Assembly: GCA_021613535.1 (NCBI GenBank)
Contig: CP075493.1
Coordinates: 17,980,001 to 18,044,000 of the forward strand
Direction of reading: 5' to 3'
From: Adineta vaga
Lineage: Eukaryota > Rotifera
DNA: 64,000 bases
The position numbers and the translations under genes were made by a program. The notes beneath the pieces are model-generated. The model searched no databases and was not told the DNA's origin. It was given only the letters and a program-made list of their open reading frames with translations. This document shows, in pieces, positions 12,501 through 25,128 of the stretch. Numbering within the stretch: the first letter of the stretch is position 1; each line of letters starts with the position of its first letter.

Positions 12501-14934
12501 CAAGGCACTCATCGAAATTGATGGTGAACTATTCTATCGAACAGGTGACCTCGTTCGAATGGATCATCAAGGTTTTCTTCATTACATTGGTCGACAAGAT
12601 CATCAAGTCAAACTTCGAGGACAACGTATCGAACTAGGTGAGATCGAACAATGTCTACTCAACATAGCATCATCCATCTCTGCATGTGTTGTCATCAAAT
12701 GGAATGGTGATCATCTCGTGGCTTATGTTCAATGTTCTCATAACATACACGAACAGCAACTGAGAGAACATTGTCAATCTCATCTTCCACCACATATGAT
12801 TCCATCGTTCTTCGTCATCCTCGAACAACTACCTCTGAATGTCAATGGAAAGATCGATCGAAAACGGCTTCCTTCACCCGATGTCTCGCATCTGTCTTCA
12901 TCAGCACATCATACGAATGACGACAATAATGAATTCTCACAACCAACCAATGACATCGAACAGATCATTCATGACATGTGGTGTGATATTCTTCATCAAA
13001 AACAGATCTCCATCAGCACCAGTCTTTTCACCATCGGTGGTCATTCTCTCCTAGTCATGCAACTCTTTCATCGATACAAGATCGACTTTCATCTAGAATC
13101 GAGTTCTTCCTTTTCCATCTCTACTTTTTTTCAACATCCAACCATCAAAGAACATGCTCATCTCATTCATCAGACTCGCAACATCCACACCGAAGATGTC
13201 GATCATCATCAATGGCTCCCACTACATGTCACTCGAGGTAGTTTACATCATGTATTTGTCTTCATCATCCACTCCCTTTTCTGTTTGTGTTCTAGCAAGA
13301 GCATCCTATGCACAGGAACGTATCTTCTTAGATGAACACATTCGTTTCTCCTCATCCACAAATACCACCCATTATCGTATTCATCATAATATCTATGTCA
13401 TTCCATTATTGTATCGTCTCTCATCTTCTCATTCTCATCTTTCAATCTCAAGACTACGTTATGCACTGCATAGTCTCATCATCAGACACAACACTCTTCG
13501 AACAGCACTCTACCTAGATGATGTCGATGGTAGTATTGTACAAGAATGCTTCGATCAATCTCGCATTAGCAATGATATGATATCATGTCGATTTATTGTT
13601 CTTGATCTTCACAACAATAACGATAAGGATTGCGAGCGACAGGAGATTGTCGAGGATATACTCAATCAAGTGGATCTCTTTGATCTATCTAAAGGACATG
13701 TCATCAATTGTCATCTTCTTCTCGGACATCATCCTTCTCCAGAGGATGATGATTTGTTGAATGAAAACGATTGATCTTATTTACTCTCCATCATGCAGCA
13801 TTTGATGGAGCATCCACATCGATCTTTCTTCGTGATCTTGCTCTTGCTTATGATCAAGATGAGAACTTCTTGGTTGAGACTAATGCATTGCAATACATCG
13901 ACTATTCTGTACATGAACATTGCATGGATATGACATTATCTCGACAATTCTGGCATGATCAACTGCAAGGATATGATCTGCAAAGTCGACTAGCATTGCC
14001 GGTTGATCGACATCGTGCTTCAGCTGATCAGCGCTCTGGACTGGCGTCATCTATTCAAGTGACACTCGATGATGACATATGTACATCCTTTCTTCACTAT
14101 GCATCATCACATCATCTCACTCTCTTTCAACTTGGCTTAGCTACATTCTATGCATTTCTCTTTCGACTAACTCATGGTCACAGTGATCTATGTGTATCTT
14201 CGATTAATGCTAATCGATATCGAAATGAACTTGTCAATATGATAGGCATGTTTGTGTCAACATTACCATATCGTCTTCACATCGATGATCATCAATGGTC
14301 CTTTGGTGAACTTGTCCGACATGTGCAAGAGAAATGTGTATCTATTCTAGAACATTCTCATTATCCATTACAAGAACTCTTCTCTCACTTTCATGTCAAT
14401 CAATCGAATGTTGGATTTCTCGAAACGGTGTTTGATCTAATACATGTGTCTCCTGAACAAACACAGTTATCTTTGGGTGAAACAAACTTAGAACAAATAT
14501 CATCAGACATATCATATCGAATGGCGAAATTTGATATCATGTTCACATTGGTTTATGATCGAACATGGCATGATGAGCGATTATCATGCAGTTTTGTCTG
14601 TTCACAAGATTTGTTTGATCAGGCATCCGTTACACTTCTAAGTCAAAGACTAGTACACTTCTATCGGCAGCTGTTCTTATCTGATGGCGGTGGTGGTAGA
14701 ATGGAGAGTTGGTCATTACCTTTATGTGATCTAGTTCTCATTCTACCGGAAGAAGCTAGAGAAATAGAAGACATTGTGTTTTGTCCACAACTACATGTGA
14801 TAGATGAAGGTATGTGTGATTGTTCGATGACTTTTGTTCAAATATGCACATGGATATCGGAGAAGATGCGAACTGTCTGTAGAGAAGTGTGCGAATATGT
14901 AAGAATCAACATGATACTTGAGAATGACATCTGA
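9526..14934 (+). CDS. NRPS unit 2: C-A-PCP-(C2 frameshifted)
   Basis: Predicted exons are 9526-10225, 10293-11392, 11462-11761, 11821-12151, 12212-13237 and 13296-14934. The first five (C1, A, PCP) stay in frame. In the last exon a single G is missing near 13,773 (gattgatct against gattggatct in units 1, 4 and 5), so C2 stops just before its HHAAFDG motif; the rest of C2 continues in another frame from 13,771. Most of the unit is nearly identical to unit 1, but from about 12,090 to 12,345 (between A4 and A6) it differs clearly: SFDIHVQ, LCSSGEP and [12 protein letters not shown]. These residues line the substrate pocket in this family, so selectivity may differ. Start choice is as for unit 1; an upstream in-frame ATG is at 9418. 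Confidence 0.82.
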
Positions 14935-16140
14935 TAAATGCTAAGAAAACGATGATATTAATAGATTATTTGTAGAAACTTTGCTGTCTAGCGGTTTAGC
15001 AGTAATTGGACTATTTCCTCAGTTGAGTGTTGTAGAGTGACGAGCAGTTTTTACTTCTGAAACATTTTCTTTCGTATTAAGTGTAATTCATGAGAGTTTC
15101 TCTTGTCCTTTCTACTTATGCACATAAGTATAGGCTAAACATATTTCACAAGTGTATTCGTAAGAGGAAGACTGTCTGAAATGTTTCTGTCGTCGGCTAC
15201 AAGATGCTATGCGTTTGGATGAGTGTCCCTCAGTGTGAATGGGGTTACACGCATGGAATAGACCCAGTTCGTATTTTGATGCGTTCTAGCAGGGAATTCG
15301 ATTCGTTTTGCGCTTCTCTTCATGCATACAGAGGAGAACTAGTCGGTAGTTTTATCTACCTTCCTGGCTTTGTTTTCTGGTAAGAAGCGGAAATGATTTT
15401 GATCAGAGACAGAACTACTTATTATAAGATTACAAAAAACTACACATTAATCGCAAAACCATGATAAAAATAGTCATCTACAAACGGTACAGTGTGATTC
15501 GATGAAAGCTGGTATTATATAGTGAACTGAAATAAGAAGACAGGCCAGAGACTATCTGCGTAGTGTGATGGATTAAAAGAGCGAATTGAAAAACAAAAGA
15601 AGGATATCGAGCACCAAGGATGAAAAGCCACATCTATATAGGTGATAGCAACAAGTATCTTAATATACACATTTCAGTGTAAGATGTGTTGATCATAAGT
15701 CATATGATTGTTTTGTTTCCTTGCTATCCTCAACTAAATACTTCATTGTTCCACACGCGCATTTTCCTGGATCTTTGTCTTTGTTTTCTTTCTTTCTCAT
15801 TTCTATGTACACCAGTACAAACACACCTGTTCACCTCCAATCGACAATCCCTCTTCCACTTGAGCGACTAGTCTAAGACATGACATCGAACCGACAGAAC
15901 ATACAACATTAGAATAAAAACTTCCATCACGGAAGTTCCATGTGGCAGCTTCCTACCAACCAATCATACAATGAAAACACAAGCGAAATTCAGTTAGATA
16001 CCGTCTGATTCGACACATCAGCATGAAAATATTGTGAAGTAAACTGAGAAGCAAGTAGAATTGAACGAGATCACAGTGGGTTTCATTCTTGAAAATCAGA
16101 ATCGTCGGCAACACAAATGCCAAGGAATAATTTATCGGGA
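14935..16140. other. Spacer between NRPS units 2 and 3
   Basis: A near-exact copy of 6786-7991, offset by 8,149 bp. I see no gene in it. Confidence 0.5.
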
Positions 16141-17522
16141 ACAAATTTATTGACCGGTTAAACAGATGAAATGATCAGTAATAAAATGGATAAATGATCA
16201 GTTCGAAGTTTGAATGATCGGTGCTTAGAATAGCAGTAAATAATATGAAAATGATCAGTCTATAATATGAACCATCCGTAAAGACATCATATTTATAACA
16301 GTAAAAAGTAGCAATTTGACAAGTAAAAAATCCAAATTTGATTAGTAAATAATGCATGTTGTACCAACAGAAAAAAAAGATCGATCTGTAAGACACACCC
16401 GAGCACGAGACGAAGAATCTAATTGAAGCCGTCTAAAATTCGAATCACTGCAGCATCAAAGCTGGTTTAGCTTTTGCTGGCCGGCCACTCTTTCGTTTTT
16501 CACCGATCGGCACTGTCTTGGCTGGTGATGGTGGTTTGCAGTACTTCAAGCGAATAGCCATCCCAACAACGTGCTTGCAAACATAGTTTTTCAAAAAGGC
16601 CGGGCAGTTGCATTTTGATTTCTTCCAGTCTGTATCATTCGGCATTTCTAAACACCATATATCATAGGATTTCTTGAACTGATTAAAGGTAGTCCATTTT
16701 CTATTGATATATTTATTTACATCAGTTTGTGTAATAATCTTGTATATCACGAGCTGGTATATAATGTTTTTGAACCATCATTCGGATAGAAGATTACATC
16801 TGTTGATGACTTGTCCATTGATATGAAGAAGTCCATAGCTTTAAACTTATCGTCGCTTCTATGACAAAAACTTTTGCATTTATTGAAGTGGAATCACGTT
16901 CTATTGACCAGTTGTGAACAATCCTTGAAGCTATTGCTAAAAATCTCGATAAGACATAACGTTCTTGGAAAGTCCCTTCATCTTTTATTGTCTTGTTGGC
17001 TGTCTCCAGGATTTTGTTCGTAATCGGTGTATATAACTGGATACCTTCGTACCAACCGTTATTGGATTCAATCCATTCTTTGTCGAAATACGACAGATTT
17101 TCTTGTTTCTGGTACGTCCTCCTCTACTAAATCACTTTCGTATGAAGCACCTCGTGCAGCTTCCATCGGTTTTACTTGTTAGCACCGAGATGGACGTGAA
17201 AGAAAGGATAGAAATAACGAATATGATGGCTGGATTTATAGTTGAATCTCGCGATTACAGAGAAATAAAAAAAAGTAGCCATCAGTCACTGTACGACTTA
17301 TTGCAATTTCTACAGTGATCCTTGCATATAATCTCCTAATAATGTATTTTATTTACTGATTATCAAATTAATTAACTATACAATCTCTTGAACTACTGTT
17401 CCTTTATATTGTTTACTGACAGTTCAACTTCTTTACTGATCATTCATCCAATTAACTGATTTTGAAATATTTCATCTCACTGATCATACCATATTTTCTA
17501 CTGATAAACTAAATCCATGCCT
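16141..17522. mobile_element. MULE-derived insertion, unit 3
   Basis: Same insertion at the same place as in unit 2, with flanking repeats at 16,129-16,140 and 17,523-17,534. Its presence at the identical position shows that it was copied with the unit and did not insert independently. Confidence 0.7.
16445..17102 (-). pseudogene. SWIM-type MULE transposase fragment (unit 3)
   Basis: This copy differs from the others by one extra base near 16,737 (gtaataatcttg against gtaatatcttg), which breaks the N-terminal part of the SWIM segment, and by an R-to-K change after the finger. The SWIM Cys and His residues are kept. The copy is further decayed than those of units 1, 2 and 6. Confidence 0.68.
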
Positions 17523-17674
17523 AATTTAACGGGATCGAGCCGCAACAAGTTTGCTTCGATTGAAACATGAATAAGGTTCAGACAAAAAAGAATCATGGTC
17601 CCGTCAGATCTGAATCCATCGATATCATAAACCCATACCATTGTAGTATCCACTTAACTGTATTTAACTATACG

Positions 17675-20600
17675 ATGAATGTTGGATCAAAGGCGACAGA
17701 CAATCATTTTTGCAGTGCGATCGACCATGATCATGCTTCTTCTTCTTCTTCTTCTTCTCATTTGTTCTTTTTCATCGTCGCCATCGTCGTCGTAGCACCA
17801 GCATCCTTTGCTCAAGCTCGTATCTGGCTCGATGAACGACTTCGATTCGATCCAGACCATCCACAAGTGGCTATCTACAATATGCCTTTCGTCTATCGTC
17901 TTTCTCCACACGACACTCTCTCGATTCAACAACTTCATCATGCTCTACAACTTGTTGTCAACAAACATCCATCACTTCATACAGCACTCGTCTTTGATTC
18001 TGACAAACATCAACTCATTCAAAGAATTCTTTCTCACAAAGATAACAACAACGACAACAGAACTCTCTTCTCCTTTACTCAAAGTACTTATGAAACAGAT
18101 GAAGAACTCCATGATATCTTACATGATGAACGAAGAAACACGCAACATTTCGATCTCGATCATGGTCTTGTCTTTCGATGTCATCTCGTACATTACAAAG
18201 AGATTATCCCATCGAATGATCTTCTTTCTCATCAACATCTTCTCATCTTTAGTTTTCATCATGCTTTGTTTGATTTTCTATCGATGAACATCTTTCTTCA
18301 TGATCTCAATCAAGCATATACCACAAGTCAATTATCCACTGATGATGACTATACTACTCTTCGTTATTTCGATTGTATGTTATCCTAGCTTCTCATGTGT
18401 ACTTTTCTTCTCTACCACATTTTCTTCTCTATTATATTCAGATGCTGCCATCGAACAACAACTGTCAATGACTGGTGCACAGATGTTCTGGCAGGATACA
18501 CTTCATGGTTGTCAACTCGATCAACCTCTTTCCTTACCCTATGATCGACATCGTCTTTCGAATGAACATCGAACTGGTCGTGGAACATCGATTTCCTTCG
18601 ATCTTGGTCAACATCTGTCACATGACCTTGTCACTTATGCATCATCAAATCATATCGAACTAGAACATCTAGCTCTTGCAACCTACTATCTCTTCTTATT
18701 CAAACTGACCAATGGAGAACAAGATCTATGTATTGGAATGAATACACATGGTCGATATCGAAATGAACTTCACTCAATCATTGGCATGTTTGTCAATGCT
18801 ATACCAGTACGATGTCAACTAGATTCTTGTTGGTCTTTTGCTCAACTACTTGAACATATTCGATCGATGATAGTCAACTGTAGAAAATATTCATATTATC
18901 CACTTCAACGTATTCTCTCTCAATATCCTCATCTCTCACATCCTGCATTTCTCGATACATCATTCGAATTTATCTCATCATCATCATTATCGATGGGAAA
19001 AGATGATCGAAATGAGATTATGATTGGTGATAGTCGACTTTCTCTCCTATCTTTCGTTACGAATATCAATGAAGATGAAGTGATGAACAAGTTTGATTTC
19101 ATTCTCAGGATTGATCATCATCTGATGACAAATGAACTGTCATGCACCCTTTCTGCATCCAACGATTTGTTCAATGTAGAAACTATCTTCCAGATGGCAC
19201 AAAGATTTCACACAGTAGTCCAACAACTATTCATATCTGTTGATACAAGCATGAGGAAACTACTTTCTGAACAATCATTGATGTTGAACAATGAAAGATT
19301 ACTCATACAATCAATCAATCATACACAAACATCTTTTCCTCCCGTGAAGTGTATTCATCATGAGTTTGTATGTCAAGTGATAAGACATCCACAGAAACTA
19401 GCTGTTGAACTCGATGATCAATCGTTGACATATGCTGAACTGTTGCACTATGTGCAACTATTATCGACACGTCTTCTAAGTGATTATAACATCCTTCCAG
19501 GTGAAGTGATTTGTCAATGTGTGGAGAGAAGCATATCAATGGTAAGTAGTTGATCAAAGACATGTGAATGTGAAGTAGAGATTGTTGTTGTTGTTGTTGT
19601 GGATGCATAGGTGATTGGAATGATGGCCATCGAAATGGTAGGTGGTGTTTATTGTCCATTATCACCTCGAGATCCTCAACATAGACTTCATGCACTCCTA
19701 CAACAAACACAAGCTCGTCTAGTTCTTGTTCATTGGTTAACAGCAGACAAGTTTCACGATGCAATGGCTTCACTTGATATTAATATCATCTCCTTTGCGA
19801 ATAATATGCGTCAGGCTGTTGATGTTCATCGTTGGGATGATGTCATAGTTACTCCCAGTCATGTGGCCTATATCATTTTCACTAGTGGTTCAACGGGAAC
19901 GCCTAAAGCAGTATGTCACCGGATCCGATCATTAAATCAATTCTCTCATTATAATCGTTTTTTGTTAGATTCTAGTAACACATTCGAATCTGATGACCTT
20001 TACTCAATCGTTGGTTCAAATTCAGATTCTTCATCGTAATGATAATGTTGTACAGCTCGCTTCTTCGTCATTTGATGCCCATATACTGGAAATTCTTTGT
20101 TCTCTGGTTTGCGGAGCAGCAGTGATTATGCTGCATCCAGATGGGAATATGAATTTTGGCTATTTTACTGAGACACTGCGAGACAAGGAAGTCACACATT
20201 TGACAGCTGTTCCAACGTTTCTCGACCATTTGTGTAAATTTATCCAGCAGAATATGTCTAGATTGTTTACATTAATAAGAAATGTTTGTTGTGTTGGTGA
20301 GTAACCGGAGAGTATGTGAAACAATTTGAGATCACATCCGTCTTGTATATAGGAGAGACCCTCTCGCCGATCTTAGTTCTGACTTTGATGCATCACATCA
20401 TGGAACCTTGTTGTATTTGGAACTTATATGGTCCAGCAGAGGCTACACTAGGAAGCACATATTATCTGTTTGATCCGACTTATAATACAGCTAACGTATC
20501 TATTGGTAAACCCTTTCCTGGTTACATATGTTTACTGGTGGATCATTTCTTACAACCTGTTGCAGTCTATCAAGAAGGTGAATTGTATGTAGGAGGAGTA

Positions 20601-22902
20601 GGTATCTTTGCCGGATATCTTGGACGCGATGATCTCACAGCCAAAGCACTAATTGATATTGATGGTGAAGTCTTCTATCGAACAGGTGATCTCGTTCGAA
20701 TGGATGACAGTGGATTGATTCATTACATTGGTCGACAAGATCATCAAGTCAAACTTCGAGGACAACGCATTGAACTTGGTGAAATCGAACGATGCCTGCT
20801 CAGCATCTCTACCATCTCTGCTTGTGTTGTCATCAAATGGAATGATGATCATCTCGTGGCTTATGTTCAATGTTCTCATAGTATACATGAACAGCAACTG
20901 AGAGAACATTGTCAATCTCATCTTCCACCACATATGATTCCATCGTTCTTCGTCATCCTCGAACAACTACCTCTGAGTGTCAATGGAAAGATCGATCGAA
21001 AACGTCTTCTTCTACTTGACTGCTCGTCATCGACTGCGTCAAGATGGGAGGAACTGTGTACACCTCAGAATCAGTTAGAATTATCTGTGCGAGATATTTG
21101 GTGTGAAGTTCTCCATCGCGATGAAAAGTTCGTAGCCACAACTATAAACTTCTTCACTCTAGGTGGCCATTCACTCCTCTTCATCGAACTGTATCATCGA
21201 TATCAGTCATTGTTTGATTTTGACGCTAGTTCACTGTCCATTTCTCTTCTTCTTCAACAGCCTACTGTTCGGGAACATGCACAACTACTCCATAACGCAC
21301 TTTCATCGAACAACATCAGGACAACACAATGGTATACGTTGCACATTCATCAAGGTAGGTCTTTTCGTTTAGGAAATTGCCATTTGAACTCCATTAATTT
21401 CGTGATTTCTTTTGTAAGGTATTGCTTCTTTTGCTCAAGAGCGTATCTTTCTCGATGAACAAGTTCGCTTCTCGCATGAAATTGCCATCTATAATGAACT
21501 AGTTGTTTTACGAGTTGTTCGAGGATCATTATCATTGCGTCGCTTGTTACAAGCTCTTCGATTTGTTCTCACTAAACATAAAATATTACGAACGTCTCTT
21601 TTTCTTAACAAAAATGATGGTACTTTGCAACAGTGTATCACAGATCAACATATTACATTCAACATGAATGCAGAACAAGCATTCTCAAATGCGAATGAAC
21701 TAGAAGAAATTATCTACAAGACAACGACGAATCCTCATCTGTTTGATTTATCTACTGGTCGTGTGTTCTACTGTCAAGTTCTCAGACATCACACATCATC
21801 GAGCATCATCAATGACAAACAATCTATAATGACTTCTGATATTCTCCTACTTGCTTTTCATCATGCAGCCTTTGATCGATCATCGGATTCAATTATTTTC
21901 AATGATCTATCTGCAGCTTATAACAATAGTGATGTTACATGTTCGAAAAATGAAGAGCCATTTGAATACATTGATTATAGTATCCATGAACGTGTGATCG
22001 ATATGACAATATCGAAAGAGTTTTGGCAGTCAGAACTAAGAGAATACAATGCCAAACATCATTTGTGGTTGCCGATCGATCGATCTCGTGCGTTTAGTTA
22101 CCAACGATCTGGCTTAGCTTCTGACGCAGTGATCTCTTTCGAACACGAGATCTCACAATCATTCCTTGATTATGCTTCTACACATCATCTTACACCATTT
22201 CAACTAAGTCTAGCTACATTTTATGCATTTCTTTTCAAGTTAAATCATCATCGTCACAGTGATTTATGTATCTCTTGTCTCAATGCCAATCGATATAGAA
22301 CAGAACTACAACACATCTGTGGAATGTTTGTATCCACATTACCTTATCGTGTTCAACTTGATAGTCATTGGTCATTTGATGAACTTGCGAGATTTGTCAG
22401 AGAGAAATGTTTCTCAATTCTAGAACATGCTTATTATCCACTACAGCATATTCTTGCTGATCATCATGTTAATCAATCGGATGCGACTTTTTTGCAAGTC
22501 ATGTTTGATTTTATTACTCGATCTTCGAATGTGGATCGACCTACCCTCGATGGTGTCCGTATGGAACAAATGTCATTCCAACAATCTTTTGAAGCAGCCA
22601 AGTTTGATTTTATGTTGACATTTGTTTATAATCCAGCAGTGAAGGAGAACGGATTATCGTTTCATCTGACATGTTCACGTGATTTGTTTGATGAAACAAC
22701 AGCGATGACTATAGCTCACCGTTTCGAATATGTATATCAACAACTGTTTTCATCCAAGTTGTCTGTTGATCATATCGATGAATGTGTCATATATTTATCA
22801 GAACTAGATCTGATTCTACCAGAGGAAGCTCGAGAGATGGAAAATAGTGTGTTTTGTCGACAAACAAGTTTTCTCAATGAAGGTATGTCTGCATTAATGT
22901 AG
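17675..22902 (+). CDS. NRPS unit 3: C-A'-PCP'-C', spliced, intact frame
   Basis: Predicted exons are 17675-18374, 18442-19541, 19611-19910, 19969-20296, 20353-21354 and 21419-22902, in total 1,637 codons plus stop. C1 and the start of A match units 1 and 2 until about 19,890, just inside motif A3 ([11 protein letters not shown]). From there the sequence is a different lineage. The intron position after A3 is kept, and the next exon reads [11 protein letters not shown], then SFDAH, NLYGPAE and YRTGDL. The carrier has LGGHSL. The second C domain (HHAAFDR) is clearly diverged from C2 of units 1, 2, 4 and 5. Unit 6 shares the A core but not the carrier end. The last exon ends at a donor-like aag|gtatgt (22,882/22,883) or reads on to a stop at 22,902. 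Confidence 0.83.
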
Positions 22903-25128
22903 AAGTGTCTATCACTCGTTGATCAGATGCCAGTTAATAAAAGCGAGCGAGTCGTTGGTCGCCTGAGACACGGATTCGAGTCAGAGTTTACATATAAGTG
23001 TGACAGTACACCGAGCTTCCTTTTCTAGATTTCAAGACCTTTGCTCGAAGAGAATGAGAAGAAGGTACATACCTATAAACTCAGGAAAACAGAAAGAAAA
23101 AGATAATATATACCCACATACATGTTAGCATCTAAGCGGATATTACGGTCAAGCATATAAATAGTATCGAACATCTAGTAGCGTCCTTAAAAATGTCTTT
23201 TTGTGTGATTTGAAAAATTCGTACGCGAACACCATTGTGGTGGAAATGTAGAGATACACAGCTCGAACTTTCCGACTTCCGGATCCTATCATTTTTGACC
23301 TGGGTATAAGAAATGAAGCACACACAAATAGATTATTGTTCGATTTATTTGAGAGTTCTTGTTTTGATTGATTTTTACAACTGAAAAGTTCCTTCTGACG
23401 CTAGAAATAAAACCAAGTTGAAAAACACGGCTCAGTCATTTTTCAGCTACAAAGAACGGGTGGACTACAATAAACGAATCTCAGTATTTTATACTTTTCT
23501 TGCTCATGTTTCAATGAATTATGGGAGTTCTTTGCTTTCAAGGTTTGTCATCAAAAAGCTCTACAAAAGTATATATTCTCATTAATTCAGATAGCTTGTA
23601 TTACTCTCGGACATGTAATATAATTAGTGTGCACAAGATGTGCCACTTTCAGAGATAGTATCTTTTTGGGCACTGTTGAGTGCATGCCAAATCTGGTAGT
23701 TTGTCTGCACCATCGTGTGAGCAAACATTCCTTCGATGTCCGAACAGCATTTGGACTTCTCGCAATTACAGGAATACCAAACAACTTCTGCTCGCACGAT
23801 GGTGCAGTCAAACCACCAGATTTAGCATGCACTCAACAGTGCCCAAAAAGATACTATCTCTGAAAGTGGCACATCTTGTGCACACTAATTATATTACATG
23901 TCCGAGAATAATACAAGCTATCTGAATTAATGAGAATATATACTTTTGTAGAGCTTTTTGATGACAAACCTTGAAAACAAAGAACTGCCATAATTCATTG
24001 AAACATGAGCAAGAAAGGTACAAAACACCGAGAGTTAATTCATCGTGACCCATCCGCCATACAGTCATTCGTGAACGCTTTTTATTGTTTGCATAAATCA
24101 AGTTATAACTTTTGTTTGTCTTTTCGCGCACAACAATTCATGTTGCATTATAATCAAGAATAAAATACAATCAAGTATCCCTAATCGTATTTCAGCTCTC
24201 TTTCTTTCATTCGTAGTGATGCATGTATCACTCTGATCAAGACATGCAGACGTACGAAACTCTGGTGCAGAGCATATCTAGACATCTACACTGTAAAAGA
24301 TAACGGTTTAAGAATTTGCAACGTATAATAAATCGTTTTTCCTGTTTTTCAAGTGTCTCGTAAACGAAAGAAGGGTTTGCACCTTTGTCAAATACGGTAA
24401 AAAAAAGGTTCTTTATACGTTGCAGATTCACAAGCTTTTTTCGTTGATTAAGCATTCAATAACAGTTTTCCCGTCGGTTAATCTGCACTTTTTTAACAGG
24501 GTAGCACAAATTTCGAAAAAATCAGTCTTTTCGAAGCCTAAAACATCTTAGAAAAATAAACTTTAAGTGTACAGCTCAGCATTTCAATGACACTCTCCAT
24601 ATGCTTAGCTCGTCCTTATCGAACCCCTCCCTAGATCTTTGTCTTCGCTTTCTTTCTTTCTCATCTCTGTGTCTTTACACAAACATACTTTTTCATCTCT
24701 AACGAACATTCTCTCTCTCTCACTTGTGCACCTAATCTATGATCTGGCATCGAACCGACACAACGTACAGTATTAGAATACAAACTTCCATGTCGGCTTT
24801 CCACCAAAAAAAGAAAAAAACAAGTGAAGTTCAGCTAGATGCCGTCTAATTCCACTACACACACGTTTGAAGATAATCTTTAGTAAACTTGAAAATAAGC
24901 AGAGTTCGATGCCATCAGAATGGGTTTTATTCTTCAAAATCGGGATCGTCGCGAACACCAACCTGATGAAGAATTTACCGGGATCGAATCTCCATGGAAC
25001 AGATTCGCTTCGACTAAAACATGAATAAGGTTCAGACAAAAAAGAATCATGGTCCCGTCAGATCTGAATCCATCGATATCATAAACCCATACCATTGTAG
25101 TATCCACTTAACTGTATTTAACTATACG
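22903..25128. other. Unique spacer between NRPS units 3 and 4
   Basis: No gene is seen. It holds a foldback element (about 23,455-24,060), a featureless stretch, and from about 24,640 a diverged homologue of the upstream region found before units 2, 3 and 6. The MULE insertion is absent: aatttaccggga at 24,972-24,983 is the empty target site. The sequence identical to other units resumes at 25,021. Confidence 0.6.
23455..24060. repeat. Foldback (palindromic) element with arms of about 270 bp
   Basis: The left arm (about 23,455-23,727) and right arm (about 23,789-24,060) are inverted copies, very similar near the centre and more diverged outward. Example: gtgcacaagatgtgccac at 23,630-23,647 reappears inverted near 23,866-23,883. 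The central 60 bp is unpaired. There is no transposase; the short ORFs here are mirror images of each other. It is probably a non-autonomous DNA element. No clear target duplication is visible. Confidence 0.8.

Noticed and set aside
22923-22990. tRNA-like segment with a B-box-like gattcgagtc
   Set aside because: No A box at the right distance and no cloverleaf could be folded by eye.
23587-23925. Several 78-81-codon ORFs on both strands that share sequence
   Set aside because: They are mirror readings of the foldback arms, not genes.
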